Below the pieces are notes generated by a model. The model was not told the DNA's origin and ran no database searches. It saw only the letters and a program-made list of their open reading frames with translations. The translations under genes were made by a program, and so were the position numbers. A stretch of DNA of 54,217 nucleotides, taken from Rhizobium sp. ASV8. Lineage in GTDB: Bacteria; Pseudomonadota; Alphaproteobacteria; Rhizobiales; Rhizobiaceae. Where the stretch lies: positions 1 to 54,217 of the forward strand of contig NZ_JAELUG010000035.1 in NCBI RefSeq assembly GCF_016429255.1. The letters run 5' to 3'. Below are positions 1-8,274 of the stretch, one piece after another (position 1 is the first letter of the stretch; every line of letters starts with the position of its first letter).

Positions 1-1
1 C

Positions 2-598
2 CAGCCCGGTATTTTGTCGAGCTGCCGCGCGGCGCTACGTGCCCTCGGCTACGAAACTGACCCGGAGATGGATATCCGCTCGATCATCGGACCGCCGATC
101 GAGGATGTGATGCGGTATCTTCTAAGCTCATTCGGGGATGATCGCGTCGCTGAGGCAGTCGACGCCTACCGCGCCGATTACGGAGCTCGTGGCCTTCTTT
201 TGAGCGAACTCTATCCCGGGATCCGGGAGATACTGGTCGAGCTACATTCCCAAGGCGTGCGCCTGCTTCTAGCGACATCCAAGCGACAGACCTTCGCACA
301 GCGCATCCTTGACAATCATGGATTGTCGGACCGCTTCCAGGGCATATATGGCTCCATTCCCGGTGCCGGCCTGGACCATAAGCCGGAGCTGCTGGCGCAT
401 ATTCTCAAGGATACCGGGCTGGCAGCCGAGGACTGCCTGATGGTCGGCGACCGGAAATTCGACATCATCGGTGCCCACGCCAACCGAATGCGCGCCGTCG
501 GCGTTCTCTGGGGCTACGGAAACCGGGACGAGCTCGAGTCCGCTGGAGCGGACCTCATTGTTGGCGATCCAGCCGAATTGAAAGCGCTGGCCGGATAA
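2..598 (+). CDS. HAD-family phosphatase (phosphoglycolate phosphatase-like), 5' truncated
   Basis: Haloacid dehalogenase superfamily hydrolase, probably acting on a small phosphate ester in the cytoplasm. The reading frame is open to the window edge and begins with Q-P-G-I-L-S-S, the stretch that normally follows the DxDGTLxDP catalytic motif, so the true start and nucleophile Asp lie upstream of base 1. A TTG at 14 is an internal codon, not the start. Visible motifs are the motif II Ser/Thr (LLLATSKR), the motif III Lys (DHKPELL) and the motif IV acidic pair (MVGDRKFDI). The Gly-Pro-rich cap resembles Gph/PhnX relatives. The substrate cannot be told from sequence. A weak hairpin (CGACGC at 679-684, GCGTCG at 694-699) follows the gene. 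Confidence 0.85.
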   Translation, partial: QPGILSSCRAALRALGYETDPEMDIRSIIGPPIEDVMRYLLSSFGDDRVAEAVDAYRADYGARGLLLSELYPGIREILVELHSQGVRLLLATSKRQTFAQRILDNHGLSDRFQGIYGSIPGAGLDHKPELLAHILKDTGLAAEDCLMVGDRKFDIIGAHANRMRAVGVLWGYGNRDELESAGADLIVGDPAELKALAG

Positions 599-731
599 GC
601 AGATGGAAGGCGCCACGATTTCCACCCCGGCGCTCATCCAACGGCCGCCCCTTATCATGTGACCCAGCTATAGCGCAGCGACGCCGTGACATTGCGTCGT
701 CGCAGCGCTCCATGCGCTTCACCGGGAGCGA

Positions 732-1856
732 TTGTTCGCGAGACACGCAATGCTGTTGCAACCCTCGCACTTTAAGCTCGCACCGATATGTCGAGATATA
801 ACGAAGCCAGTGAAGTCGATTGATAGAAAACGCACGGGCACCGCGAAGGTCCCACAACCTTTCCTTCGGCGCCTGGTTCGATGGGTGATAGCGAGCGCCA
901 TGGCGCTTGCGCCTGTTTCGCATCCCGCCGGTGCTCAACCCCTGCGGCAAGAGCCGTGCTCCACACCATCGGCGCCAAGCGTGGCGATTACTTTCGACGA
1001 TCTTCCCTATAGCATTGCCGGTGACCCCGAAGCTCGAAACGTACTTCACGCCGCAGGAGATGCGAATGCATCTATTGTGGCGGCTCTGGACCGCTATCAT
1101 GCACCTGCGACCGGGTTTGTGGTTGAAAGGCGCGTGAAAGCTTTAGGGCAGATGGGAGTAACCCTGCTCGCACCATGGAACCAAGGACGCCTAGAACTGG
1201 GCAATCATTCCTTCGGCCATAAGGATAGCAACGACCTCAACGTTGAGGAATTCCGCCACGAGGTGATGGAGGGGGAAGCGACCATCGGCCCGATGGTCCG
1301 GAACGTGGGGCGATCGCTCAGCTTCTTCAGATTCCCCTACAATCACGTCGGCGACACCGCCGATCGGCGCGAGGCCTTCGAAGCCGTGCTCAGGGAGCGC
1401 GGCTATCGAATAGCGGCATCGACGATCGATACTTCCGACTATCTCTTCGACGCCGCCCACGAACATGCGCTGAAAACAGGCGACGAGGACATGCGCCACC
1501 GCATCGAAATCGCCTATCTGGACTATAGCCGCGCTGAAATCGCTTACTATGCCGATCTCAACAGGCAGGTGCTCGGTTGCGATGCACCGGCTATCATGCT
1601 GCTCCACCTGAACCGGATCAACGCATCGGTCATGGATCGCCTGCTTGGAATTTTCCAGAGGTCCGGCTACCGCTTTGTATCGCTCGACGAAGCACAAGCC
1701 CATCCGGCCTACGCCAGCTCACCACGGTTCACGACCAGGTTCGGGCCGATGTGGGGATATCGCTGGGCGCGCGACCGCGGCATAAAAGTCGACGGCAGCA
1801 GGGAACAGGAGCCGCCAGCATGGATCGTGTCATACGGTAAATCGCCTGCTCCCTAG
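732..1856 (+). CDS. Exported polysaccharide deacetylase (NodB-homology, CE4)
   Basis: Carbohydrate esterase family 4 deacetylase, expected to remove acetyl groups from a polysaccharide or peptidoglycan in the envelope. All five CE4 motifs can be seen: TFDDLP (metal Asp and base), HSFGH (metal His pair), RFPYNH, TIDTSDY and LLHLNRIN. A hydrophobic run ending A-G-A about 60 residues into this frame looks like a signal peptide. The N-terminal 20-50 residues are therefore probably untranslated or mis-started: candidate starts are TTG 732, ATG 750 and ATG 900, and none has a strong ribosome site. The C-terminal region after motif 5 (MWGYRWARDRG) is longer than in NodB. No neighbours suggest a pathway. 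Confidence 0.8.
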   Translation: MFARHAMLLQPSHFKLAPICRDITKPVKSIDRKRTGTAKVPQPFLRRLVRWVIASAMALAPVSHPAGAQPLRQEPCSTPSAPSVAITFDDLPYSIAGDPEARNVLHAAGDANASIVAALDRYHAPATGFVVERRVKALGQMGVTLLAPWNQGRLELGNHSFGHKDSNDLNVEEFRHEVMEGEATIGPMVRNVGRSLSFFRFPYNHVGDTADRREAFEAVLRERGYRIAASTIDTSDYLFDAAHEHALKTGDEDMRHRIEIAYLDYSRAEIAYYADLNRQVLGCDAPAIMLLHLNRINASVMDRLLGIFQRSGYRFVSLDEAQAHPAYASSPRFTTRFGPMWGYRWARDRGIKVDGSREQEPPAWIVSYGKSPAP

Positions 1857-1878
1857 AACCAACCGATGATGGAAATCG

Positions 1879-1899
1879 CAGGCAATGCGCAATTGCCTG
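1879..1899. terminator. Bidirectional hairpin between convergent genes
   Basis: Arms CAGGCAAT (1879-1886) and ATTGCCTG (1892-1899) pair perfectly around a five-base loop. It sits between the 3' ends of the deacetylase and the LysR gene. There is no U-tract, so its efficiency as an intrinsic terminator is uncertain. Confidence 0.45.
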
Positions 1900-1947
1900 G
1901 ATCTAAACAAAGCCCTCATCAGCCGCCGGAAGACGTGGCGAGACCAC

Positions 1948-2919
1948 CTATATGGCAGTGGGCTCGCCCGTAATTCCGCCAATACCGCAATGGAGCGCAT
2001 AGTCCTCCATATCCGGCTTCAAGCCAGCAAATGCCGAGAGGACGTGCATCTTGAGCTGCAAGGCGGCGGGGCCGGGCGGCATCAATCTTGATTGCACGAA
2101 GCCGAGCGCGCGCGGCACGCCGCTCGGCAGGATCGGCAGCGCCGAGATGTTGTCCGTCTCTCGCCGCGCGAACACCACACCAAAGGGCAGCACGGCCAGA
2201 CTGTCGGAATTGCCAAGATGCGCCAGAATCCCAGCAAGCGAGGCGCCAGAGAAATTGATGCGCACATGTTCGGCGCCGAGATTGAGGAGCGCGGTCCTTA
2301 GATCGGCACTTAATGGGCTGCCGGCGGGGGGCTCGATCCAGGGATATTGCAGAAGGTCGGTAGGCCGGAGCCCCTTCGAAGCCAGCAGAGGATGACCAGT
2401 TCGGCAGGCGACGACGTTGCGCCCAGTCAGGATCGGATCAAAAGTCAGATCGCCGTCGGCAAAAACCTCGACGGGACATATCGCAAGATCCAGCTGGCCC
2501 GTCCTGATCTTCTCGGCAAGGCTCGCCGTATAGCCATAGACCTGCTCTATGCGAACGTTGGGTCGCGTTCTTTGGAAGCGCCCGACCATAGCCGAGACAA
2601 GCGCATCCATGAAGAACGGCGTACCGCCGATGCGAATGTCGCCGCGCTCGCCGCGTCGGAATGACTCGGCGACATCGCTCGCCCGCACGGAGGCGCGCCG
2701 CACGGCCGCGCCGAGATCAGCAAGATCCCGGCACAGAGGCGTCGGCTCCATGGGGCGGCGATTGCGCAGGAAGAGCGGCTCTCCGAGCCGCTTCTCCAGA
2801 TAGGCAATCGTGCGCGAGAGACCGGGCTGGGTCATGCCGAGTATTGCCGCTGCTTCGGACATACCGCCCGCATCGACGATAGCCCAGATCTGCAGCAGAT
2901 GGCGCGGGTCGATCTGCAA
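1948..2919 (-). CDS. LysR-family regulator of the hydroxyquinol cluster
   Basis: LysR-type transcriptional regulator, 323 residues, with an N-terminal winged helix-turn-helix (AAAILGMTQPGLSRTIAYLEKRLG) and a C-terminal periplasmic-binding-protein-like effector domain starting near residue 80. It is transcribed divergently from the maleylacetate reductase gene and is the obvious activator of that cluster, with an aromatic or ring-cleavage product as likely inducer. I place the start at the TTG at 2919: GGAGG (complement of 2928-2932) lies eight bases upstream, and the protein then begins just before the usual DPRHLL helix. The longer ATG start at 2955 would put the start codon inside the operator palindrome. 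Confidence 0.88.
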   Translation of the reverse strand: MQIDPRHLLQIWAIVDAGGMSEAAAILGMTQPGLSRTIAYLEKRLGEPLFLRNRRPMEPTPLCRDLADLGAAVRRASVRASDVAESFRRGERGDIRIGGTPFFMDALVSAMVGRFQRTRPNVRIEQVYGYTASLAEKIRTGQLDLAICPVEVFADGDLTFDPILTGRNVVACRTGHPLLASKGLRPTDLLQYPWIEPPAGSPLSADLRTALLNLGAEHVRINFSGASLAGILAHLGNSDSLAVLPFGVVFARRETDNISALPILPSGVPRALGFVQSRLMPPGPAALQLKMHVLSAFAGLKPDMEDYALHCGIGGITGEPTAI

Positions 2920-2950
2920 GATGGTATCCTCCGTGGCCTTGCTCCGCAAC

Positions 2951-2971
2951 AACATACCATATTGGTATGTT
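2951..2971. promoter_or_regulatory. LysR operator palindrome (T-N11-A)
   Basis: Nine-base arms AACATACCA and TGGTATGTT surround a TAT centre. The core TACCA-TAT-TGGTA is a classic T-N11-A LysR box. It lies between the divergent LysR gene and the maleylacetate reductase gene, so it could serve both autoregulation and activation. Confidence 0.7.
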
Positions 2972-3075
2972 AATCTACGATATCATCATTCGAATTTAGT
3001 TTGTCCCCCAGCTACAGTTTCTGCTGGATACAGCGACCAGCAGCGGCCTTAGCCGGTCGCTGGGAGGAGGAACTG

Positions 3076-4137
3076 ATGAGAGCATTCAATTATCAGGGAT
3101 CGTCAGCAAGGATCCTGTTCGGGGCCGGCACACGGATGCAGGTGGCGGAAGCCGTTGCCGACTTGGGCTGCAGGCGGGCGCTTGTCCTTTCCACTCCGCA
3201 GCAAGCCAAGGATGCCGAGACTATTGCCGCACTGCTGGGGGAGCGCGCCGTCGGAACCTTTGCGCAGGCGACCATGCATACGCCAGTGGAGATCACGGAA
3301 CTGGCACTTCAGGCGATGAAGGACAGTGGTGCAGACTGCACCGTCGCCTTCGGCGGCGGCTCGACCACCGGTCTTGGCAAAGCGATCTCCTATCGTCTCG
3401 ATACGCCGCAGATCGTGATCCCCACCACCTATGCCGGCTCCGAGGTAACGCCGATCCTCGGGCAAACCCAGGCGGGCCGCAAGGAAACCGTGCGTGCGGC
3501 CTCCATCCTGCCGGAAGTGGTGATCTACGATCCGGAACTGACGCTTGGTCTGCCCGTTCCGATGACGATATCAAGCGGCCTCAATGCCATGGCCCATGCC
3601 GCCGAGGCGCTTTATGCCCGCGATCGCAATCCTATTTCATCGCTGATGGCGGTCGAGGGATTGAGGGCACTGACCGAAGCCCTGCCGCAAATTACCGAAG
3701 CGCCGCGAGATCTTTCCGCGCGAAGCGCCGCGCTCTACGGCGCCTGGCTCTGCGGGACGGTGCTCGGCACGGTTGGCATGTCATTGCATCACAAGCTCTG
3801 CCATGTGCTCGGCGGAACATTCGATCTGCCTCACGCGGAAACCCACGCAATCGTCCTGCCGCACGCCATTGCTTTTAATGCCGGCGCCGCCGCTACCGAG
3901 CTGCAGCCGATAGCCGAGATCTTCGGCGCCGCCGCACCGGGCGCGGCGCTGCATGACTTCGCGGTCAGCATAGGCGCGCCAACAGCCCTCAAGGACATCG
4001 GATTGCGCGAGGCGGACCTCGACCGCGCCGCCGAGATCGCGACGGCCAACCCCTATTGGAATCCGCGGGAAGTGACACGCGCCGATATCCGCCGGTTGCT
4101 GGCGGCGGCGTGGCGAGGAGATGCTCCGGCGACCTGA
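3076..4137 (+). CDS. Maleylacetate reductase
   Basis: Iron-containing alcohol dehydrogenase family enzyme that reduces maleylacetate to 3-oxoadipate with NAD(P)H, the last peripheral step of hydroxyquinol or chlorocatechol breakdown. It has 353 residues, the usual length. Visible are the nucleotide-binding GGGS (93-96), PTTYAGSE (116-123), the AMAHAAEAL helix with His174, and HHKLCH (238-243) in the metal region. Start ATG 3076 follows GGAGGAGG at 3063-3070. An upstream hairpin (CAGCGACC 3031-3038 with GGTCGCTG 3055-3062) ends directly against this ribosome site and could modulate translation. It is first in the cluster with the monooxygenase, hydrolase and dioxygenase. Confidence 0.9.
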   Translation: MRAFNYQGSSARILFGAGTRMQVAEAVADLGCRRALVLSTPQQAKDAETIAALLGERAVGTFAQATMHTPVEITELALQAMKDSGADCTVAFGGGSTTGLGKAISYRLDTPQIVIPTTYAGSEVTPILGQTQAGRKETVRAASILPEVVIYDPELTLGLPVPMTISSGLNAMAHAAEALYARDRNPISSLMAVEGLRALTEALPQITEAPRDLSARSAALYGAWLCGTVLGTVGMSLHHKLCHVLGGTFDLPHAETHAIVLPHAIAFNAGAAATELQPIAEIFGAAAPGAALHDFAVSIGAPTALKDIGLREADLDRAAEIATANPYWNPREVTRADIRRLLAAAWRGDAPAT

Positions 4138-4174
4138 GTACAGGCGCCGGAAATATCGGATACGGGAGGAAAAC

Positions 4175-5824
4175 ATGAGCCAATCAACAACGTCATCGCT
4201 AGCCGAGCGCCGAGACGTCGCCATCATCGGATGCGGGCCAGCCGGCCTCATTGCCGCTTCGCTTCTTGGCCAGGCCGGACATCAGGTCATCGTCATCGAG
4301 CGCTGGCCCGAACCCTACGGCCTGCCTCGCCTCAGCCATATCGACGGCGAGACGGCGCGCCTCGTCGCATCGGCCGGCGACATCGATCACGCGCTTCGCG
4401 ATGCAAGGCCGGTCGACACCTATCACTACCTCGACGCTCAGGGGAACATCCTGATCGATCTCGACTGGAAGGGCAAGCAATGCGGCTTTCCTGCCCATAT
4501 TTCTATCTTCCAGCCGGAGATCGAGGATGCGGTCTATGCCCGCGCTGCCGCGCTGCCGAACGTCGAATTCCTGCGCGGCTGGGAAGTTTCGAAGCTTGAG
4601 CAACGGGACGACCAGGTCCTTGTGGAAGCCCGCCCCTGGGACGGATCGTGGAAAACAGTTTCCGGCGATGGCGAAAATCTCCGCCGAATAGAGGTCGACT
4701 ATGTGATCGGCGCCGACGGCGCAAACAGCTTCACGCGCCGTGCGCTCGGCGTGGAACGTCATCAATATGGTCATCATGAACGGTGGCTGAACCTCGATTC
4801 CGAGTATGTCAAAGATCTTGGCGACCGCTTTGCCATCACCTCGATCTACTGCGACCCGGCACGCGCGCATATGTATATGCCGATCGGCAAGTCCCGCGTG
4901 CGCTTCGAGATGCGCGTGCTGCCAGGCGAGGAGACCAGTTATTGGGAGGACATCAAGAACGGGCTTGCCTGGCTTCGCGACAAGCACGGCATCGGGCTGG
5001 ATGAGATCAGGCCAATCCGCAATGTCGTCTATACCTTCGATCCGGCAATCACCAAGAGTTGGAAGGAGGACCGTATCATGCTGGTGGGCGATGCCGCCCA
5101 TACGATGATGCCCTATATGGGCCAGGGCGCTTGCTCTGCCATCCGCGACAGCGCCAACCTTGCATGGAAGCTGGATCTGGTGCTGCAGGGCAAGACAGGC
5201 CCGGAGCTTCTGGACACCTACGAAGCGGAAAGACGTCCGCACGTCACACAGATCACCGAGATGTCGACCATGCTCGGCAAGGTCGCCAATGAGGATGATC
5301 CGCAGAAGGTCGACGAACGCAATGCGCTCTTTCTGTCCGGCAAGATGCCTCCTCCGCCGCCATTTCCCAAGGTCGAGACCGGTGTCGTTCATTTGCAGGC
5401 CGACGGCGGCCTTCACGCCGCGACCGGCGCGCCGACGCCGCAGGGCCGCGTGCGGCACCGTGGACGCGAAGGCATGATGGATGAGGTGGTCGGCCGCGGT
5501 TTCATGATTGTCAGCCAGGCCGACCCGGCTCGCTATCTCGACCCGGAAAGCCTTTCCTTCTTCGAGCAGATCGGCGGGCGTTGGATCATCGTCGCCGGCG
5601 CCGATGCCGCACCGGAGCATGTCGCGGACCTTGATGGCGTCCAGCTGGACTTTCTGGACAGAAACGGCTTTGCGGCCTATCTCCGCCGTCCGGATTTCTT
5701 GATGTACGGCGCAGTCCGCCAGCTCGGCGACCTACCCGACTTGTTGCGTGACTTGCGCGACAGCCTGCATTGGCAAAGCAGGCCGACGCTGACCCATGAG
5801 GCGATGATGGAGGCACGGGCATGA
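4175..5824 (+). CDS. FAD-dependent aromatic monooxygenase (MhpA / resorcinol hydroxylase type)
   Basis: Group A flavoprotein hydroxylase of 549 residues. Fingerprints: GCGPAG (19-24) for FAD, the DG motif (VIGADGANS, 178-185) and GDAAH (305-309), followed by a thioredoxin-like C-terminal domain as in MhpA and phenol hydroxylases. From its place between maleylacetate reductase and hydroxyquinol dioxygenase, it should hydroxylate resorcinol, or a related dihydroxy-aromatic, to hydroxyquinol using NAD(P)H and O2. Start ATG 4175 is preceded by GGGAGGAAAAC. The next gene starts inside its stop codon (ATGA), so the two are translationally coupled. Substrate preference is inferred from context only. 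Confidence 0.87.
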   Translation: MSQSTTSSLAERRDVAIIGCGPAGLIAASLLGQAGHQVIVIERWPEPYGLPRLSHIDGETARLVASAGDIDHALRDARPVDTYHYLDAQGNILIDLDWKGKQCGFPAHISIFQPEIEDAVYARAAALPNVEFLRGWEVSKLEQRDDQVLVEARPWDGSWKTVSGDGENLRRIEVDYVIGADGANSFTRRALGVERHQYGHHERWLNLDSEYVKDLGDRFAITSIYCDPARAHMYMPIGKSRVRFEMRVLPGEETSYWEDIKNGLAWLRDKHGIGLDEIRPIRNVVYTFDPAITKSWKEDRIMLVGDAAHTMMPYMGQGACSAIRDSANLAWKLDLVLQGKTGPELLDTYEAERRPHVTQITEMSTMLGKVANEDDPQKVDERNALFLSGKMPPPPPFPKVETGVVHLQADGGLHAATGAPTPQGRVRHRGREGMMDEVVGRGFMIVSQADPARYLDPESLSFFEQIGGRWIIVAGADAAPEHVADLDGVQLDFLDRNGFAAYLRRPDFLMYGAVRQLGDLPDLLRDLRDSLHWQSRPTLTHEAMMEARA

Positions 5825-6894
5825 TGGACGATCTCGTCGTCAAGGCGAACCTCGCTCACCAACGCGCCATGGCCATGACCCGGCTCCTGGATTGCGGAAT
5901 GGACCATGCGGATGCAAGCCGTCTGCATGCGCGCACGTCGGCCGGCGAGCCTTGGGATGTGGTCGCGGAAGCCATCGCCGCTGAGAGGCTGGCACAGGCC
6001 GATCAAGCCGAAGCAGAAGGACGCATCGCCACTGCGGCTGGGGCGCGTCAGCGCGGCATCGCAGCGCTGGTCTTCGCGCAGATGGCCTTCAATTTCGACG
6101 AGCCTCGCAAGGTCGAATTGTACCGCAAGCTGATCGCTGCATGCCGGCAGTTGGGCCAGACCTTCGATCTGCCCTTCGAGCGCGTGGAAACCGAATTTTC
6201 AGGTAAGCGTCTGATCGGTTGGTTGGTGCGCCCCACAACGCAAAGGGCACGCGGCACCGTCATCCTCTTTGGCGGTCAAAGCGGCTGGGGCGTGGCTTAT
6301 CTTCCAATCGCCCGGGAACTTGCACGACGCGGCCTCGCCACCATACTGGCTGAGGGACCGGGCCAGGGCGAGACCCGGATCGAACAGAGGCTCTATCTCC
6401 AAGAGGGCGTAGAAGCCGCTTTCGGTCGCTGGGTCGATTTCATTCTGGCCGATCCATCACTTGGCAAGCCCGGCATCTGGGGCAATAGCTATGGCGGGCT
6501 ATGGGCCGCCCGAACGGCAAGCAGCGACAGCCGGATCGGCGCCTGCTGCGTCAACGGTTCCTTCGCCCGGCCCGCAATCCTGCCCTTCCGCACGGCCTTC
6601 GAACAGAGCGCTGCGATGATCGGCAGCGAAGACCAGGCAATGATCGAGGCCGTTATGGCGAAGTTGCGTTTCGATCCGGCGCAACAGAGGATAGCTTGTC
6701 CGCTTCTCGTCCTGCACGGCGGCGCGGACCCGCTCGTGACGATGGACGACCAGCAACCATTCCTCGATGCCGCAACCGGCGAGGCTATGCTGCATGTCTG
6801 GCCGGATGGCGAGCACACGATATACAATCACAGTTTCGAACGAACGGCGCTCGTCGCCGACTGGTTCGCGGCGCGGCTAGGCCAGACGACGTGA
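5821..6894 (+). CDS. Alpha/beta hydrolase, 2,6-dihydroxypseudooxynicotine hydrolase-like C-C hydrolase
   Basis: Serine alpha/beta-hydrolase, 357 residues, with a helical N-terminal region (1-125) followed by the core fold, the architecture of 2,6-dihydroxypseudooxynicotine (DHPON) hydrolase and FrsA-like enzymes. Catalytic residues visible: Ser223 in GNSYGG, Asp303 in HGGADPLV and His332 in DGEHTIYNH. DHPON hydrolase cuts a C-C bond between a dihydroxylated ring and an acyl side chain. By analogy this enzyme could release resorcinol or hydroxyquinol from an acyl-resorcinol and feed the flanking enzymes. The start overlaps the monooxygenase stop by four bases. The substrate is inference. Confidence 0.8.
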   Translation: MMDDLVVKANLAHQRAMAMTRLLDCGMDHADASRLHARTSAGEPWDVVAEAIAAERLAQADQAEAEGRIATAAGARQRGIAALVFAQMAFNFDEPRKVELYRKLIAACRQLGQTFDLPFERVETEFSGKRLIGWLVRPTTQRARGTVILFGGQSGWGVAYLPIARELARRGLATILAEGPGQGETRIEQRLYLQEGVEAAFGRWVDFILADPSLGKPGIWGNSYGGLWAARTASSDSRIGACCVNGSFARPAILPFRTAFEQSAAMIGSEDQAMIEAVMAKLRFDPAQQRIACPLLVLHGGADPLVTMDDQQPFLDAATGEAMLHVWPDGEHTIYNHSFERTALVADWFAARLGQTT

Positions 6895-6908
6895 GGGAGG
6901 AATAACAT

Positions 6909-7784
6909 ATGAGCGGTTATTTTACCGAGGACAACTCCGTCGACGCCGTCAACGGCAGGGTCGGGAATGAAGCCTCGCCGCGCGTGCAGAAAGTGATGAC
7001 AAGCCTGGTTCATCATTTGCATGACTTCGTCAAGGACGTCGAACTGACCCAGCAGGAATGGGAACTCGCCATCGACTTCCTCACACGCACGGGCAAGACC
7101 TGCACCGATACGCGGCAGGAATATATCCTGCTGAGTGATGTGCTTGGGCTCTCCATGCTGGTCGATGCCATCGGCAATCGCCGTCCCGCCGGTGCGACGG
7201 AAAACACTGTTTTAGGCCCGTTTTATGTTGCCAATGCGCCCATCCGAGACATGGGCGACAGCATCAGCCTGGACGGCAAGGGTGAAAGCTGCCTCTTCGA
7301 GGGGCGGGTGATCGACCTAGACGGCAACCCCGTCCAAGGCGCGATGGTCGACGTGTGGTCTGATAACGCTGACGGATTTTACGACGTACAACAGCCGGAA
7401 TTGCAGCCGAAATGGAACAATCGCGGCCGTTTCCTCACCGGCGCCGACGGCAGCTATGGCTTCGTCGGGATCAAGCCGGTCAGCTATCCCATTCCCGACG
7501 ACGGGCCTGTCGGCGAGCTTCTTGCAGCCTTGCACCGGCACCCCTACCGCCCCGCTCACATGCATTTCCTGGTGACGGCGCCGGGCCATCAGAAGATCGT
7601 CACCCACATATTCACGGGCGATGATGTCTATCTCGGATCCGACGCCGTCTTCGGCGTCAAGTCTTCGTTGATCGCCAACTTCGAGCACATCGGAGGCAAA
7701 ACCGGATGGCGGGCCTCTTTCAACTTCGTAATGGTTCCCGAAGATCCATCGAGATTGACGGCGTCCGATGGCCCGATCAGCTGA
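6909..7784 (+). CDS. Hydroxyquinol 1,2-dioxygenase (intradiol)
   Basis: Non-heme Fe(III) intradiol dioxygenase of 291 residues that opens hydroxyquinol to maleylacetate. The N-terminal helical dimerisation domain (about 1-100) precedes the beta-sandwich catalytic domain. Expected iron ligands are Tyr158 (DGFYDV), Tyr193 (VSYPIPDDGP) and His217/His219 (RPAHMHF). The ENTVLGPFYV motif near residue 98 is typical of hydroxyquinol rather than catechol enzymes. GAGGGAGG ends 10 bases upstream of the ATG. As last gene of the cluster it supplies the substrate of the maleylacetate reductase encoded first. Confidence 0.92.
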   Translation: MSGYFTEDNSVDAVNGRVGNEASPRVQKVMTSLVHHLHDFVKDVELTQQEWELAIDFLTRTGKTCTDTRQEYILLSDVLGLSMLVDAIGNRRPAGATENTVLGPFYVANAPIRDMGDSISLDGKGESCLFEGRVIDLDGNPVQGAMVDVWSDNADGFYDVQQPELQPKWNNRGRFLTGADGSYGFVGIKPVSYPIPDDGPVGELLAALHRHPYRPAHMHFLVTAPGHQKIVTHIFTGDDVYLGSDAVFGVKSSLIANFEHIGGKTGWRASFNFVMVPEDPSRLTASDGPIS

Positions 7785-8190
7785 ATTTCAGAACACGCCC
7801 CAGCCCGTCATGCCACTCGGCATACGAGCCGCATGACTCCCGGCACGCTCTACTGCCGTCAACACAATCTCTACGATAACCAGAGCCAAGGCTCAGATCC
7901 TGCGATAGGATTCCACGCTTGCTGTCGAAGCGGGCATCCATCGACCAATTCACACGCGGTCCTTGGTGCGATCCTGATCTAGCTCCGGCAATTTTGATTC
8001 CACAACCGCCCCAATGCTTGCTCCGCGAGCACGTCTGGCCCGGGACATTTCGCGCGCTCACGCGAACTCGTCTGACAGCTTTCCCTAGCGCACACCACCG
8101 GATCCGGCTGTTGCAGATATCCCGCTGCACCATTGCTTCCGCCTCTCATCGTTTGTTTCGCCGCACGATGAAGTTTTGCTAAGGAGGCTC
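7785..8190. other. Long intergenic stretch upstream of the Amadori locus
   Basis: About 400 bases without a convincing gene. A weak hairpin (GTCATGC 7807-7813, GCATGAC 7831-7837) may end the dioxygenase transcript. An imperfect copy of the GntR operator (TCGTCTGACAG, 8068-8078, two mismatches) lies 113 bases before the -35 element. Reading frames in both strands lack ribosome sites and recognisable domains. Confidence 0.5.
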
Positions 8191-8219
8191 TTGACACCCT
8201 GCGTTCAATGCAATCTAGT
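8191..8219 (+). promoter_or_regulatory. Sigma-70 type promoter of the binding protein/oxidase operon
   Basis: A consensus -35 TTGACA (8191-8196) is followed by a 17-base spacer and TCTAGT (8214-8219) as -10. The predicted transcription start falls on the first half of the adjacent GntR operator, consistent with repression by promoter occlusion. Confidence 0.65.
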
Positions 8220-8224
8220 TCAGT

Positions 8225-8263
8225 TGTCAGACATCTTACATAAGGTGGAACGAGTGTCTGACA
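8225..8263. promoter_or_regulatory. GntR operator pair in the 5' leader
   Basis: TGTCAGACA (8225-8233) and its exact reverse complement TGTCTGACA (8255-8263) form a nine-base inverted repeat separated by 21 bases. Each half matches the TTGTCAGACAA site in front of the GntR gene at 13787-13797, so the same regulator should bind here. Confidence 0.65.
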
Positions 8264-8274
8264 TTGGAGGATCT

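Noticed and set aside
4199..5620. Long open frame (473 codons) antisense to the monooxygenase gene
   Set aside because: It mirrors the codon bias of the real gene, has no ribosome site and encodes no recognisable domain, while the sense strand has full FAD motifs.
7777..8133. Minus-strand frame of 118 codons after the dioxygenase gene
   Set aside because: Composition is Arg/Ser/Cys-rich without domain or ribosome site; possibly a decayed remnant but nothing supports it.
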